A stretch of DNA of 64,000 bases from Mycolicibacterium insubricum (GTDB taxonomy: Bacteria > Actinomycetota > Actinomycetes > Mycobacteriales > Mycobacteriaceae): the NCBI RefSeq assembly GCF_010731615.1, contig NZ_AP022618.1, forward strand, positions 4,513,046-4,577,045. Direction: 5' to 3'. The translations under genes and the position numbers were made by a program. Below, piece after piece: positions 55,509 through 64,000 of the stretch (the stretch's first letter is position 1; each line of letters starts with the position of its first letter). Below the pieces are notes generated by a model. It was not told the DNA's origin. It saw only the letters and a list, made by a program, of their open reading frames with translations, and made no database searches.

Positions 55509-55538
55509 ACGCCGGCCCCCGGGAACGGGGACCGGCGT
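55509..55538. terminator. Hairpin between convergent IclR and haemophore-like genes
   Basis: ACGCCGG pairs with CCGGCGT and CCCC with GGGG around the loop GGGAAC, with one internal mismatch. It has no U-run but lies exactly in the 51-base gap between two convergent genes, so it is probably a bidirectional terminator. Confidence 0.65.
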
Positions 55539-55551
55539 CGACGGTGCCGGA

Positions 55552-56141
55552 TCAGAGCGACGCGAGCGCAGCCAGGGCGTCGGTCGGCGAGACCTGCAGA
55601 CCGCAGCGGTCCTTGAACGCGTTCAGCGGCGCCTGGATGCCGCGGATCGCATTGGCCTCGGTCGGGTGCTCGTTGAAGTAGCTGTCCATCTGGCCCACGG
55701 CGACGAACGCCGGCTGACGGGTGATCTCGATCAGCGCGGAGTTGGTGTCGGGGTGCTTGGTCAGGTAGTCGGCCAGCGCGGTGTTCACCGAGGCCGAGGT
55801 CTTGGCCAGCGCGGCCGCGTTGCAGTCGCCGTCGGCGGCGGCCGCCGGGTCTCGTTGGCGGAGCTCGCCGGGGACTGGTTGGCCGAGCTCGCCGGGGTCT
55901 CATTGGCCGAGGTGGCCGGGGCCTCGTTGGCCGAGCTGGCGGGAGACTGGTTGGCCGAGCTGGCCGGGGACTGGTTGGCCGAGCTGGCCGGCGCCTCGTT
56001 GGTGGACGGCGTCGGGTTGGACGGCGAGTTGGGATCGGCGAAGGCCGACGGGCCCATAACGGCGGATCCGGTGGCGACGCCGATGGCGGCGACGGCGGCG
56101 AACACGCCCATGCGGGCACGGGTCACGGTAGGACGGGTCAC
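55552..56141 (-). pseudogene. Secreted haemophore-like (MHB) protein with repeat linker, one frameshift
   Basis: A signal peptide (MGVFAAVAAIGVATGSAVMGPSAFA-DPN) leads into a linker of seven octapeptides, then a C-terminal ~90-residue domain with Cys near DGDCNAAALAKT, LADYLTKHPDTNSAL, QMDSYFNEHPTEANAI and FKDRCGLQ. That spacing matches the mycobacterial haem-binding (MHB) haemophore family with its Cys pair. The frame breaks at the GGG run 55847-55849, where a fourth base is expected. The GTG at 56141 was chosen for its AGGAG spacing; GTG 56147 is possible. The protein would bind haem outside the cell or in the wall. No iron box was seen. Confidence 0.75.
55855..56000 (-). repeat. 24-base coding repeats (octapeptide linker)
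   Basis: Six successive 24-base periods plus a partial one encode octapeptides of the forms NEAPASSA, NQSPASSA and NETPASSA, between signal peptide and haemophore domain. The copies differ by a few bases, so they are not a fresh duplication. Confidence 0.85.
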
Positions 56142-56222
56142 ATTCACTCCTGATTTCTTCGGCGGTTCCCAGCGGGAAACTCACAGCCGTTTTGCGGCGT
56201 TCTCACCAGGTCTCTCGTTGCG

Positions 56223-56252
56223 CCGGCGCCCGGTGTTACATCCGGCGCCCGG
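56223..56252. repeat. Short direct repeat between haemophore-like gene and hsaF
   Basis: CCGGCGCCCGG occurs at 56223-56233 and 56242-56252 (19-base period). The core GGCGCC is self-complementary. It could be part of the haemophore promoter or an hsaF terminator; the other ~100 bases of the gap show nothing further. Confidence 0.4.
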
Positions 56253-56282
56253 ATCAGGCCGCCGCGACCGGCCGTCACCCAC

Positions 56283-57275
56283 CTACCTGGTGGGGGTGAC
56301 GACCTTGCCCTCGGCCATCTCCCGCTTGATCTCCAGGGCGATGTCGATCAGCTGGTCCTCCTGGCCGCCGATCAGCTTGCGTTGCCCGGCCCGGTGCAGC
56401 AGCAGGTGCGGTGGCACCCCGTAGCGCTCACCCTGGCGGATGGCGTGCTTGAGGAAGCTGGAGTACACCCCGGAATACCCCATGATCAGGGCATTGCGGT
56501 CCAGCAGGCACTCGGTCGGCATGGCCGGGGCGACCACCTCCTCCGCGGCGTCGGCGATGTCGAAGAAGTCGATCCCGGTCTTGACACCGATCTTGTCGAA
56601 CACCCCGATCAGCGCCTCCACCGGCGCATTGCCCGCACCAGCCCCGAAGCGGCGGCACGACGATCTGGCGGGCCCCGGCGCGCACCGCGAGTTGGCCGAC
56701 CGAGGTTCTCGTGCCCGTCCCGACCTGGGCGTCCCAGCCGCTCGGCGAGACCCGGTCCGACACATAGCACGCACGAGCAGCGCGGCATCGGCCATGATCC
56801 GGGCCTGAGCGGCCAACTTCTCCGGGCTGATGGTGTGGCTCATCATCAGGAACCCGACGGTCTCCAGCCCCAGCTCGCGCGCCAGCCCGAAGTGCTGGAT
56901 CGACACGTCGGCCTCGGTGCAGTGGGTGGCGATCCGGCAGATCGAGCCACCGTTGTTCTGCGCCTCCTTGATGTCCTCCTTGGTGCCGACACCCGGCAGC
57001 ATCAGGAAGGCGATCTTGGCGTCCTTGGCGGTCTCGGCCGCCAGCTTGATCAGCTCCTGCTCCGGGGTCTTGGAGAACCCGTAGTTGAAGCTGGATCCGC
57101 CCAGGCCGTCACCGTGGGTGACCTCGATGACCGGCACCCCCGCGGCATCCAGCGCCCCGACGATGGAGCGCACCTCGTCGGCGGTGAACTGATGGCGCTT
57201 GTGGTGCGATCCGTCACGCAACGAGGTGTCGGTGATCCGCACGTCCCACAAATCGCTCATGAAAATCTCGCTCAT
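56283..57275 (-). CDS. hsaF: HsaF, 4-hydroxy-2-oxo-acid aldolase, with damaged central segment
   Basis: The open frame (330 residues) begins [19 protein letters not shown], with the metal-binding Asp of LRDGSHH, and ends in the aldolase C-terminal domain ([20 protein letters not shown]...EGKVVTPTR). Between residues ~165 and ~213 the translation is unrelated to the family. The expected stretch with VYVVDSAGA and the metal-binding His-x-His (GHENLGL region) is present only in pieces in other frames, and about 48 bases are missing overall. So several indels at about 56645-56790 compensate each other. HsaF cleaves 4-hydroxy-2-oxohexanoate to pyruvate and propanal in complex with HsaG. As given it should be inactive. 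Its start overlaps the hsaG stop (ATGA). Confidence 0.75.
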   Translation of the reverse strand: MSEIFMSDLWDVRITDTSLRDGSHHKRHQFTADEVRSIVGALDAAGVPVIEVTHGDGLGGSSFNYGFSKTPEQELIKLAAETAKDAKIAFLMLPGVGTKEDIKEAQNNGGSICRIATHCTEADVSIQHFGLARELGLETVGFLMMSHTISPEKLAAQARIMADAALLVRAMCRTGSRRAAGTPRSGRAREPRSANSRCAPGPARSSCRRFGAGAGNAPVEALIGVFDKIGVKTGIDFFDIADAAEEVVAPAMPTECLLDRNALIMGYSGVYSSFLKHAIRQGERYGVPPHLLLHRAGQRKLIGGQEDQLIDIALEIKREMAEGKVVTPTR

Positions 57276-58198
57276 CGGACAACCCCCGTGCTCTGCTCGG
57301 CCATCTGCTTGGCCATTTCCTCGCCGACCTTGGTGGCCGCCGCCGTCATGATGTCCAGGTTCCCGGCGTAGGGCGGCAGATAGTCACCCGCGCCCTCCAC
57401 CTCGACGAACGTGGTGACCATATGGTTGCCGCCGTTGACCACCGAGGGCTCGTCGAACTGCGGTTCGTTGAGCAGCCGGTAGCCCGGCACGTAGGTCTGC
57501 ACCTGGGCCACCACGTCCTTGATCGACGCGGTGATCGCATCCTGGTCGGCGTCCTCGGGGATCGCGCAGAAAATGGTGTCGCGCATGATCATCGGCGGAT
57601 CGGCCGGATTCAGGATGATGATCGCTTTACCGCGCGCCGCACCACCGATGGTCTCCACACCCGCAGCCGTGGTCTTGGTGAACTCGTCGATGTTGGCGCG
57701 GGTGCCCGGCCCGGCCGACGCCGAGGACACCGACGCCACGATCTCGGCGTAGGGCACCGTCCCACCGCCGGCGGTCACCGCACGGTTGACCGCGTACACG
57801 ATCGGGATGGTCGCCTGCCCACCGCAGGTGATCATGTTGACGTTCGGCGCATCCAGGTGCGCATGCAGATTCGCGCGGGATCACCGCCGGGCCGACCGCG
57901 GCCGGGGTCAGATCGATGGCCCGGATGCCTCCGCATAACGCGGCGCTGCGGCCCGGTGCACGTACGCGCTGGTCGCCTCGAACAGGATGTCGGGCTTCTC
58001 ATCGAGTTCCAGCAGCCAGTCCGCTCCCAGGTGGCTGGTCTCCAGCCCCAGTTTGCGGGCCCGCGCCAGGCCCTCACTGTCCGGGTCGATACCGACCATC
58101 CAGCGCGGCTCCAGCCACTCCGACCGCAACAGCTTGTACAGCAGGTCGGTGCTGATATTGCCCGACCCGACGATGGCGACCGACGCCTTTTTTGCCAT
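57272..58198 (-). pseudogene. hsaG: HsaG, propanal/acetaldehyde dehydrogenase (acylating), two frameshifts
   Basis: The N-terminal piece ([26 protein letters not shown]-binding) runs to APRYAEA, and the C-terminal piece starts around [23 protein letters not shown], which holds the catalytic Cys (TCGGQ), and continues to 57272. The connecting [19 protein letters not shown] is open in a third frame, so there are breaks at about 57924-57931 and 57873-57878. The restored protein has about 310 residues. HsaG converts propanal channelled from HsaF to propionyl-CoA using NAD and CoA. It lies between hsaE and hsaF. Confidence 0.83.
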
Positions 58199-58213
58199 GT
58201 CCCTACCCGCTCC

Positions 58214-58999
58214 CTACTCGAACGACAGCCGAACCGACCCCAGGCCGGTGAAATCAGCGACAAACTCATCCCCCGGACGCGCATCGATGGCTCGCATGCA
58301 CGCCCCCGGCAACACCACGTCCCCGGCACGCAGCCGCACCCCGAAGCTGTCGACCTTGCGCGCCAACCAGGCCACCGCGGTCACCGGGTTGCCCAGCACC
58401 GCGTCGCTGCGACCCTCGGCGATGACCTCACCGTTGCAGCGCAACACCGCGTCGATGGCGGTGATATCGATGTCCTTGGGCGACACCCGCCCGGTGCCCA
58501 GCACCCAGCCCGCGGAGCTGGCGTTGTCGGCGATGGTGTCGCACAACTTGATCTGCCAGTTCTTGATCCGGGTATCGATCAGCTCGATGGACGGGGCGAA
58601 CGCCGCGGTGGCGGCCAGCACGTCGTCCTCGGTGCAGTTGGCGCCGGGCAGGTCGTCGGCGAGGATGAAGCCGACCTCCACCTCCACCCGCGGATACAGG
58701 TAGTTGGCGACGGGCACCGGGATGTTCTCGAACACCGCCATGTCGTCGAGCAGGTGCCCGTAGTCCGGTTCGTCGACGCCCATCATCTGCTGCATCGCGG
58801 CACTGGACAGGCCCACCTTGTGGCCGATCACCCGGGCGCCCTCGGCGACCCGCTGACGGATGTTGATCAGCTGGATCTCATAGGCGTCGACCACGTCGAT
58901 GCCCGGGTGCCCGGCGGTCAGGGGGTCGATCGCGACCCGGCTCCGCTCGGCCTCGGCAAGGTCGGCGGCGAGCTCCGCACGGGTCTGGGCAGCCAGCAT
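58214..58999 (-). CDS. hsaE: HsaE, 2-hydroxyhexa-2,4-dienoate hydratase
   Basis: A 261-residue hydratase of the MhpD/2-oxopent-4-enoate hydratase family: YEIQLINIRQRVAEGARVIGHKVGLSS, the metal-binding acidic region VEVEVGFILADDLPG, and the C-terminal GDVVLPGACMRAIDARPGDEF. It hydrates the ring-A-derived dienoate to 4-hydroxy-2-oxohexanoate, the HsaF substrate. The start at 58999 has AGGGGA upstream and gives the family length. It is the first gene of hsaEGF, with the KstR box 59 bases upstream. Confidence 0.93.
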   Translation of the reverse strand: MLAAQTRAELAADLAEAERSRVAIDPLTAGHPGIDVVDAYEIQLINIRQRVAEGARVIGHKVGLSSAAMQQMMGVDEPDYGHLLDDMAVFENIPVPVANYLYPRVEVEVGFILADDLPGANCTEDDVLAATAAFAPSIELIDTRIKNWQIKLCDTIADNASSAGWVLGTGRVSPKDIDITAIDAVLRCNGEVIAEGRSDAVLGNPVTAVAWLARKVDSFGVRLRAGDVVLPGACMRAIDARPGDEFVADFTGLGSVRLSFE

Positions 59000-59057
59000 T
59001 TTGCTAATTCCCCTCGTATTGGTCGACCGGGACAGTTGTCCCTGCACCGCGTCATTC

Positions 59058-59071
59058 TATAACGTGTTCTA
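59058..59071. promoter_or_regulatory. KstR-type operator between hsaE and kstD
   Basis: TATAACGTGTTCTA fits TNNAACNNGTTNNA. It ends one base before the kstD ATG (59073) and is 58 bases from the hsaE start, so a leaderless or very short-leader kstD transcript is possible. Confidence 0.86.
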
Positions 59072-59072
59072 C

Positions 59073-60742
59073 ATGAGTCAGGAGTTCGATGTCGTAGTGG
59101 TCGGCAGTGGTGGTGCCGGCATGGTCGCCGCCCTCACCGCCGCCCATCACGGTCTTTCCACAGTAGTTGTTGAGAAGGCCCCGCACTACGGCGGTTCCAC
59201 CGCCCGCTCCGGTGGCGGAGTATGGATCCCGAACAACGAAGTGCTGCGCCGCGACGGAGTCTCCGACACGCCTGAGGCGGCCCGCACCTACCTGCACGGG
59301 ATCGTCGGCGACGTGGTGTAAGCCGAGAAGATCGACACCTACCTGCAGCGCGGCCCGGAGATGCTGTCATTCGTGTGCAAGAACTCCCCGCTCAAGCTGT
59401 GCTGGGTGCCCAACTACTCCGACTACTACCCGGAGGCCCCGGGTGGGCGGCCCGGCGGCCGCTCGGTGGAGCCGAAGCCGTTCGACGCCCGCCGCCTCGG
59501 TGAGGACATGGACGGCCTGGAGCCCCCCTACGGCAAGGTGCCGCTGAACGTGGTGGTCATGCAGCAGGACTACGTCCGGCTCAACCAGCTCAAGCGGCAT
59601 CCGCGCGGGGTGCTGCGCAGCCTGAAGGTCGCCGCGCGCACCATGTGGGCCCAGGCCCGGCACAAGAACCTGGTGGGCATGGGCCGTGCACTGATCGCGC
59701 CGCTGCGGGTGGCGTTGCGCCAGGCCGGGGTCCCGGTGCTGCTCAACACCGAGCTGACCGACCTGTACGTCGAGGATTCCGTGGTGCGCGGCATCTACGT
59801 CCGCGACACCAACGCGCCCGAGGATGCCGAACCGCGGTTGATCCAGGCCCGGCGCGGAGTCATCCTGTGCAGCGGCGGTTTCGAACACAACGAGGCGATG
59901 CGGCACAAGTACCAGCGCGCCCCGATCACCACCGACTGGACCGTCGGCGCCGTCGCCAACACCGGCGACGGCATCGTGGCCGCCGAAAAGCTCGGCGCTG
60001 CACTCGAACTCATGGAAGACGCCTGGTGGGGCCCGACGGTCCCGCTGGCGGGAGCGCCGTGGTTCGCACTGTCGGAACGCAATTCGCCCGGGTCGATCAT
60101 CGTCAATGCGTCGGCCAAACGGTTCATGAACGAGTCGATGCCCTACGTCGAGGCCGTCCACCACATGTACGGCGGCAAGTACGGCCAGGGCGACGGACCG
60201 GGTGAGAACATCCCGGCGTGGCTGATCTTCGACCAGCAGTACCGCGATCGCTACATCTTCGCCGGACTGCAGCCCGGGCAGCGGATCCCGAAGAAGTGGA
60301 CGGAGTCCGGGGTGATCGTCACCGCCGCCGGACCCTCGACGAACTCGCCACCGCGACCGGCCTGCTAAGCCGTGCGCCACAACGGTTCAACGGGTTCGCC
60401 GAGACCGGTGTCGACGAGGACTTCCACCGCGGCGAAAGCGCGTACGACCGCTACTACGGCGACCCGACGGTCAAGCCCAACCCGAATCTCGGCAAGATCG
60501 GGCATCCGCCGTACTACGCCGCCAAGATGGTGCCGGGCGATCTGGGCACCAAGGGCGGGGTGCGCACCGACGTGTACGGCCGCGCGCTGCGCGACGACGA
60601 CACGGTGATCGACGGTCTGTACGCCGCCGGTAATGTCAGCTCACCGGTGATGGGCCACACCTATCCCGGACCGGGCGGCACCATCGGGCCCGCCATGACC
60701 TTCGGATACCTGGCGGCCCTGCATGTCGCTGGAAAGGCCTGA
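59073..60742 (+). pseudogene. kstD: KstD, 3-ketosteroid Delta1-dehydrogenase, interrupted
   Basis: Restored, a 556-residue flavoprotein: FAD motif VVVGSGGAGMVAALTAAHHG (residues ~7-26), STARSGGGVWIPNN, GGFEHNEAMRHKYQRAP, and the C-terminal HTYPGPGGTIGPAMTFGY with active-site Tyr/Gly. Two lesions are seen: an in-frame TAA at 59319-59321 (codon 83, in VGDVV-stop-AEKIDTY), and a one-base loss near 60329-60335, after GVIVTAA, moving the last ~140 residues to another frame. KstD introduces the C1-C2 double bond and with KshA opens the steroid nucleus. As given it is broken, though the KstD-like gene at 32889 is intact. Confidence 0.88.
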
Positions 60743-60747
60743 ACCCC

Positions 60748-61606
60748 ATGCCCATCGATCTCGACGTCGCCATCGGCGCCCAGCTGGAGCCGGTTGAATT
60801 CTCCTGGACCAGCAGTGATGTCCAGCTGTATCACCTGGGTCTGGGTGCCGGCTCAGATCCGCTGGACCCGCGCGAACTGCGTTACCTCATCGACGACACC
60901 CCGCAGGTGCTGCCGACGTTCGGCAACGTCGCGCAGACGTTCCACCAGACCACCCCGCCGGAGGTGAAGTTCCCCGGCATCGACATCGAGCTGTCCCGGG
61001 TGCTGCACGCCAGCGAGGGCATCAGCGCACCCGGACCGATCCGCCGACGGGCACCGGTATCGCGGTCACCACGTTCACCGAGATCTGGGACAAGGGCAAG
61101 GCCGCGGTCATCTGGTCGGAGACCGCGGTGACCGATCCGTCCGGCACCCTGCTGTGGACGCAGCGCCGTTCGATCTTCGCCCGCGGCGAGGCGGCTTCGG
61201 TGGCGATCGGGGCCCGTCGACCAGCGCCGAAACCCCCGACCGCGCACCGGATCTGGAGATCGACATCCCGACCCTGCCGCAGCAGGCGCTGCTGTACCGG
61301 TTGTGCGGTGACCGCAACCCGCTGCATTCAGATCCCGCTTTCGCCTCCGCGGCTGGCTTCCCCCGACCGATCCTGCACGGTCTGTGCACCTACGGGATGA
61401 CGGCCAAGGCGCTGACCGACGCGCTGGTCGACGGCGACGCCGCGGCCGTCGGTTCCTACAGTGCGCGGATGGCCGGTGTGGTCTTTCCCGGCGAGACCTT
61501 GCACCTGTCCGCCTGGAAGACCGACGCCGGATACCTGGGCACGCTCACCGTGCCGTCGCGGGACAACGCGGTGGCGCTGTCCGGGGTGGAGTTCAGTCCG
61601 CGCTAG
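60748..61606 (+). pseudogene. MaoC-type 2-enoyl-CoA hydratase (Rv3538-like), two frameshifts
   Basis: Pieces in three frames join into about 287 residues: MPIDLDVAIGAQLEPVEFSW...ISAPGPI, then PPTGTGIAVTTFTEIWDKGK...SIFARGE, then GGFGGDRGPSTSAE through the hydratase-2 motif YRLCGDRNPLHSDPAFASAAGFPRPILHGLCTYGM to the TAG at 61604. Breaks are at about 61040-61042 (one C short) and 61190-61192 (one G short). Asp and His in the DRNPLHSDP motif are the expected catalytic pair. This double hot-dog hydratase acts in cholesterol side-chain beta-oxidation (the Rv3538 place, reported as ChsH3). It starts 5 bases after kstD. Confidence 0.84.
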
Positions 61607-61637
61607 CACCCGGGGCCCACCGAACGACGTTCACGCC

Positions 61638-61663
61638 CCCCGTTCCGCAACCGCGGAACGGGG
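61638..61663 (+). terminator. Perfect 11-base-pair hairpin after MaoC-type gene
   Basis: CCCCGTTCCGC pairs with GCGGAACGGGG around AACC, followed by TCT. It lies 32 bases after the hydratase stop and separates the kstD transcript from the PPE gene. Confidence 0.8.
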
Positions 61664-61686
61664 TCTCGTATGCGCGGACGCTTAAT

Positions 61687-61701
61687 TGAAAATGATTTTC
61701 A
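61687..61701. promoter_or_regulatory. Zur (FurB)-type zinc box upstream of PPE gene
   Basis: TGAAAATGATTTTCA is palindromic except for the central base, the form of mycobacterial Zur boxes as I know them. It stands in an AT-rich patch within a 195-base gap, 100 bases before the GTG of a PPE gene that encodes a His/Asp-rich segment. Repression by zinc-loaded Zur is the expected role. Confidence 0.75.
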
Positions 61702-61801
61702 TGTTAGATAAGGTCGGCGGCGCACAGGAAAGCCAATCAGCCGGAGAAGCGAGGACCGCGTCGTGCACCGACCATCGAGGGCCGGACGGTGATCGCCCGG
61801 T

Positions 61802-63262
61802 GTGGATGGCCTCGCCCCGGAGGTGCACTCGGCGGCGCTGAGCAGCGGACCGGGCCCGGCCCGCTGCTGTCGGTCGCGGCCACCTGGTCATCGTTGGGCC
61901 TGGAGTACGCCGCCGTCGCAGAGGAGTTGCGCGCGGTGCTGGCAAGCACCCATACGACGGCCTGGCACGGCCCCAGTGCCGAGAGGTACGTCTTTGCCCA
62001 CGAGCCCTACCTGGCCTGGCTGACGACGGCGGCCACCCACAGCGCGGGCATGCCGCCCGGCACGAGACAGTGGCCTCGGCCTACACCGGCGCCCTGGCCG
62101 CCATGCCCACGCTGGCCGAACTGGCCGCCAACCACGCCGCCCACGGTGTCCTGGTGGCGACCAATTTCCTTGGCATCAACACGATCCCGATCGCGCTGAA
62201 CGAGGCCGACTACGTGCGTATGTGGATCCAGGCGGCGACCGCGATGGCCACCTACGATGCCGTCTCCCAAGCTTCGCTGGCGTCTGCCCCGCAGAGCAGC
62301 GCCGCGCCGCCGATCCTGCACCACGACGAGCACGACCACGACGGTGACCACGACCACGACGGTGACCATGGCGATCATGACCACGACCATGACCACGGCG
62401 GAATCCACGACGGCGATCTGGATCCGACCGACCCGCAGTGGTGGCTCGACTTCGGTGGCGAACTGGGCGAATTCGCCGAGATCATCCTGACCGACCTGCT
62501 GACCAACCCGGCCGCGCTGCTGACCGACCTGCCGATCATCATGGCCGACCTGACATTTCACGCCAGCCAGCTGGCCGCCGCTGAGCCAGTTCGCGTAGGC
62601 CTGATCCAGTAGGCCCTCGGCCTGGCCATCACCAACCTGGGGTGGGCAATCGGCCTGGTAAGCGGTAACGTCCAGCCCGGCCTACCGACTCGCCACCGAT
62701 GCGCTGCCTCCCGACCCGGTGGCCGCAACGAGCACGGGAAGCACGCCCACCAGCGCCACCGGCGGCGCCGCGACGACGCCCACCGGTCCCCCGCCCGCGT
62801 CGGCCTCCGCAACCTCTGCCGCACCCACCTCGGCCGCCCCGGCGGCTCCGGCCGCCGGGCCGGTCCCGGGTTCGTCCCGCCCTATGTGATCGGGCCGCTT
62901 TCCGCCTTCGGCCGGGCCGGGTCGCCACCGCGGCCCGCGGTCCGCACGGCACCGAAATCCGATGACGCCGCCGAGGAATCCGTCGCGGCAGCCCGGGACC
63001 GGGATCGGGCACGGGCCCGACGGCGCCGGGGCGCTCGCACCCCCGGCAACGAATTCACCGATCTGACAGCGGGTATCGGCGTTCTGCCGGAAACCTCGGC
63101 CCAGGAATCCGACAGCGGTGTAAGCGCCTGGGGTTCTCCGGGGTGCAGACCGACCCGGTCGGTGTGCCGGCGAGCGGTCTGACCACCCTGGCCGCCGACG
63201 ACCTGGGCCGCGGACCGACCGTTCCGCTGCTACCTGAGGGCTGGCGCGACGAGACCGGCTAG
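61802..63262 (+). pseudogene. PPE-PPW-type protein with His/Asp-rich segment, multiple frameshifts
   Basis: Reading across frames gives about 490 residues. The PPE domain begins [20 protein letters not shown] and has [20 protein letters not shown] and [21 protein letters not shown]. Next comes a segment with 12 His in 33 residues (62319-62417), then LSQFA...ALGLAITNLGWAIGL, a Pro/Ala/Thr-rich part, a basic stretch (RDRDRARARRRRG), and the C-terminal GFSG...GLTTLAADDLGRG...PLLPEGW, the PPE-PPW signature. Breaks near 61859, 62052, 62580, 62602, 62677, 62869 and 63127 are mostly single bases in C/G runs; in-frame TAG codons at 62596 and 62610 stand where Gln is expected. PPE proteins are type VII-secreted. 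The His-rich segment and Zur box suggest metal binding. Confidence 0.75.
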
Positions 63263-63269
63263 CCCAGGA

Positions 63270-64000
63270 TCAGGCCGAGGTGGGCACGCCGGTGTAAGCG
63301 GTCACCAGCACGTGCTCGACGCCCGAGACCTGGTTGACCGAGGTACCGCGCAGCTGGCGCACGGCCTCGGCGATGCCGTTCATGCCGTGCAGGTAGCCCT
63401 CGCCGAGCTGGCCGCCATGGGTGTTGATCGGCAGCCGTCCACCCAGTTCGATGGCGCCATTGGCGATGAAGTCCTTGGCCTCCCCGGCGCCGCAGAAGCC
63501 GAGCTCCTCCAGCTGCAGCAGCGTGTAGGGGGTGAAGTGGTCATAGAGGATCGCGGTCTGGATGTCGGCCGGGGACAGTCCGGACTGCGCCCACAGCTGG
63601 CGGCCGACCACGCCCATCTCGGGCAGGCCGAGTTCGTCGCGGTAGTAGGAGTACATGGTGAACTGGTCCGCACCGGCGCCCTGGGCGGCGGCCTCGATGA
63701 CCGCGGGCCGATGCCGCAGATCGCGGGCCCGCTCGGCGGTGGTGACCACGATGGCCACCCCACCGTCGGTCTCCTGGCAGCAGTCCAGCAGGCGCAGCGG
63801 GTCGGCGATCATCCGCGAGTTCTGGTGGTCGGAGATGGTGATCGGCTTGCCGTAGAAATGCGCCTTGGGTTGGTGGCGGCGTGTTTACGGTCGGCGACCG
63901 ACACCGCACCGAAATCGGCGCTGGTGGCGCCGTATTCGTGCATGTAGCGCCGGGCGATCATGGCGACCGAGGCGGCCGGGTGCTCAGCCCGTGCGGGTAG
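63270..64000 (-). pseudogene. ltp2: Ltp2, thiolase-like retro-aldolase (5' end outside window), one frameshift
   Basis: The C-terminal two thirds of an SCP-x/thiolase-like protein. From the right edge one frame gives AEHPAASVAMIARRYMHEYGATSADFGAVSVADRKHAATNP, and the next frame continues HFYGKPITISDHQNSR through LLDCCQETDGGVAIVVTT, AILYDHFTPYTLLQLEELGFC and THGGQLGEGYLHGMNGIAEAV to the TGA/TAG end at 63270. The break is at the GGG run 63866-63868, where one base is missing. Ltp2 with ChsH2 cleaves propionyl-CoA from the last side-chain intermediate by retro-aldol reaction. It is convergent with the PPE gene (7-base gap). Confidence 0.85.

Noticed and set aside
55855..56000. Possible CRISPR array (regular repeats)
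   Set aside because: Period is 24 bases without spacers, and the repeats are coding octapeptides within a secreted protein.
60365..60372. CTAAGC in kstD as another stop
   Set aside because: In the restored frame it reads Leu-Ser within GLLSRAPQRFNGF, family-typical sequence.
61681..61703. IdeR iron box upstream of the PPE gene
   Set aside because: The palindrome lacks the TTAGGTTAGnCTAACC form of IdeR boxes and matches the TGAAAAT-n-ATTTTCA form of Zur.

Overview
The window is high-G+C actinobacterial DNA from a mycobacterium. The evidence is a complete mce4 (yrbE4AB-mce4ABCDEF) sterol importer, the KstR-type cholesterol regulon in nearly the gene order of M. tuberculosis Rv3489-Rv3540c, an LCP cell-wall ligase, an MspA-type porin and a PPE protein. 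The MspA porin, and the absence of the PE_PGRS block found near fadD17 in M. tuberculosis, point to a non-tuberculous, probably rapidly growing species (Mycolicibacterium-like). Comparisons with named M. tuberculosis genes are from memory of those families; no search was run.

Layout. (1) 1-5805: amine catabolism. A copper amine oxidase, an aldehyde dehydrogenase and a universal stress protein face a divergent PucR-type regulator. (2) 5909-12235: envelope and stress genes: MspA porin, a Pro/Gly-rich exported protein, an amino-acid permease coupled to a tandem USP, an LCP protein, and an enoyl-CoA hydratase-like gene with a readable promoter. (3) 12323-24219: small ORF-otsA, then on the minus strand two Mce-associated proteins and mce4F-A, yrbE4B-A. 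The yrbE4B gene carries an in-frame amber codon. (4) 24424-40761: steroid side-chain and ring genes: hsd4A, fdxD, fadE26-fadE27-fadD17, a translationally coupled set (PucR-like regulator, SnoaL-like protein, acyl-CoA synthetase, KstD-like dehydrogenase, KshA), ilvX, a nitronate monooxygenase-like gene, fadD19 and echA19. (5) 40812-51208: orphan histidine kinase, cyp142, an acetoacetate decarboxylase-like gene, an F420 (LLM) oxidoreductase, a DUF35 protein, ltp4, ltp3, a second kshA, a Cys-containing small protein, and ahpD-ahpC. (6) 51307-64000: sulfotransferase, SDR, DUF1214-like gene, IclR regulator, a haemophore-like secreted protein, hsaF-hsaG-hsaE, kstD, a MaoC-type hydratase, a His-rich PPE gene behind a Zur-type box, and ltp2 (cut by the window end).

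How it works together. Mce4/YrbE4 imports sterol. Cyp142 oxidises the side-chain terminus; FadD19/FadD17 make CoA thioesters; FadE26/27, EchA19, Hsd4A, the MaoC protein and Ltp2-4 shorten the side chain. KstD and KshA open the ring system, and HsaE/F/G process the ring-A fragment to pyruvate and propionyl-CoA. Eight KstR-type boxes (TNNAACNNGTTNNA) sit at the expected divergent promoters.

Two things stand out. First, the last 20 kb holds about a dozen interrupted genes, most of them explained by loss of one base from a C or G run or of a CG pair, while the first 43.8 kb has only the yrbE4B amber. This looks more like local sequence error than natural decay, but needs reads to decide. Second, a near-perfect Zur-type palindrome stands upstream of a PPE-PPW protein with an unusual His/Asp-rich segment, which suggests a zinc-responsive, metal-binding PPE. 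No tRNA, rRNA, CRISPR array, insertion sequence or replication origin was seen, and no gene-free stretch exceeds about 205 bases.
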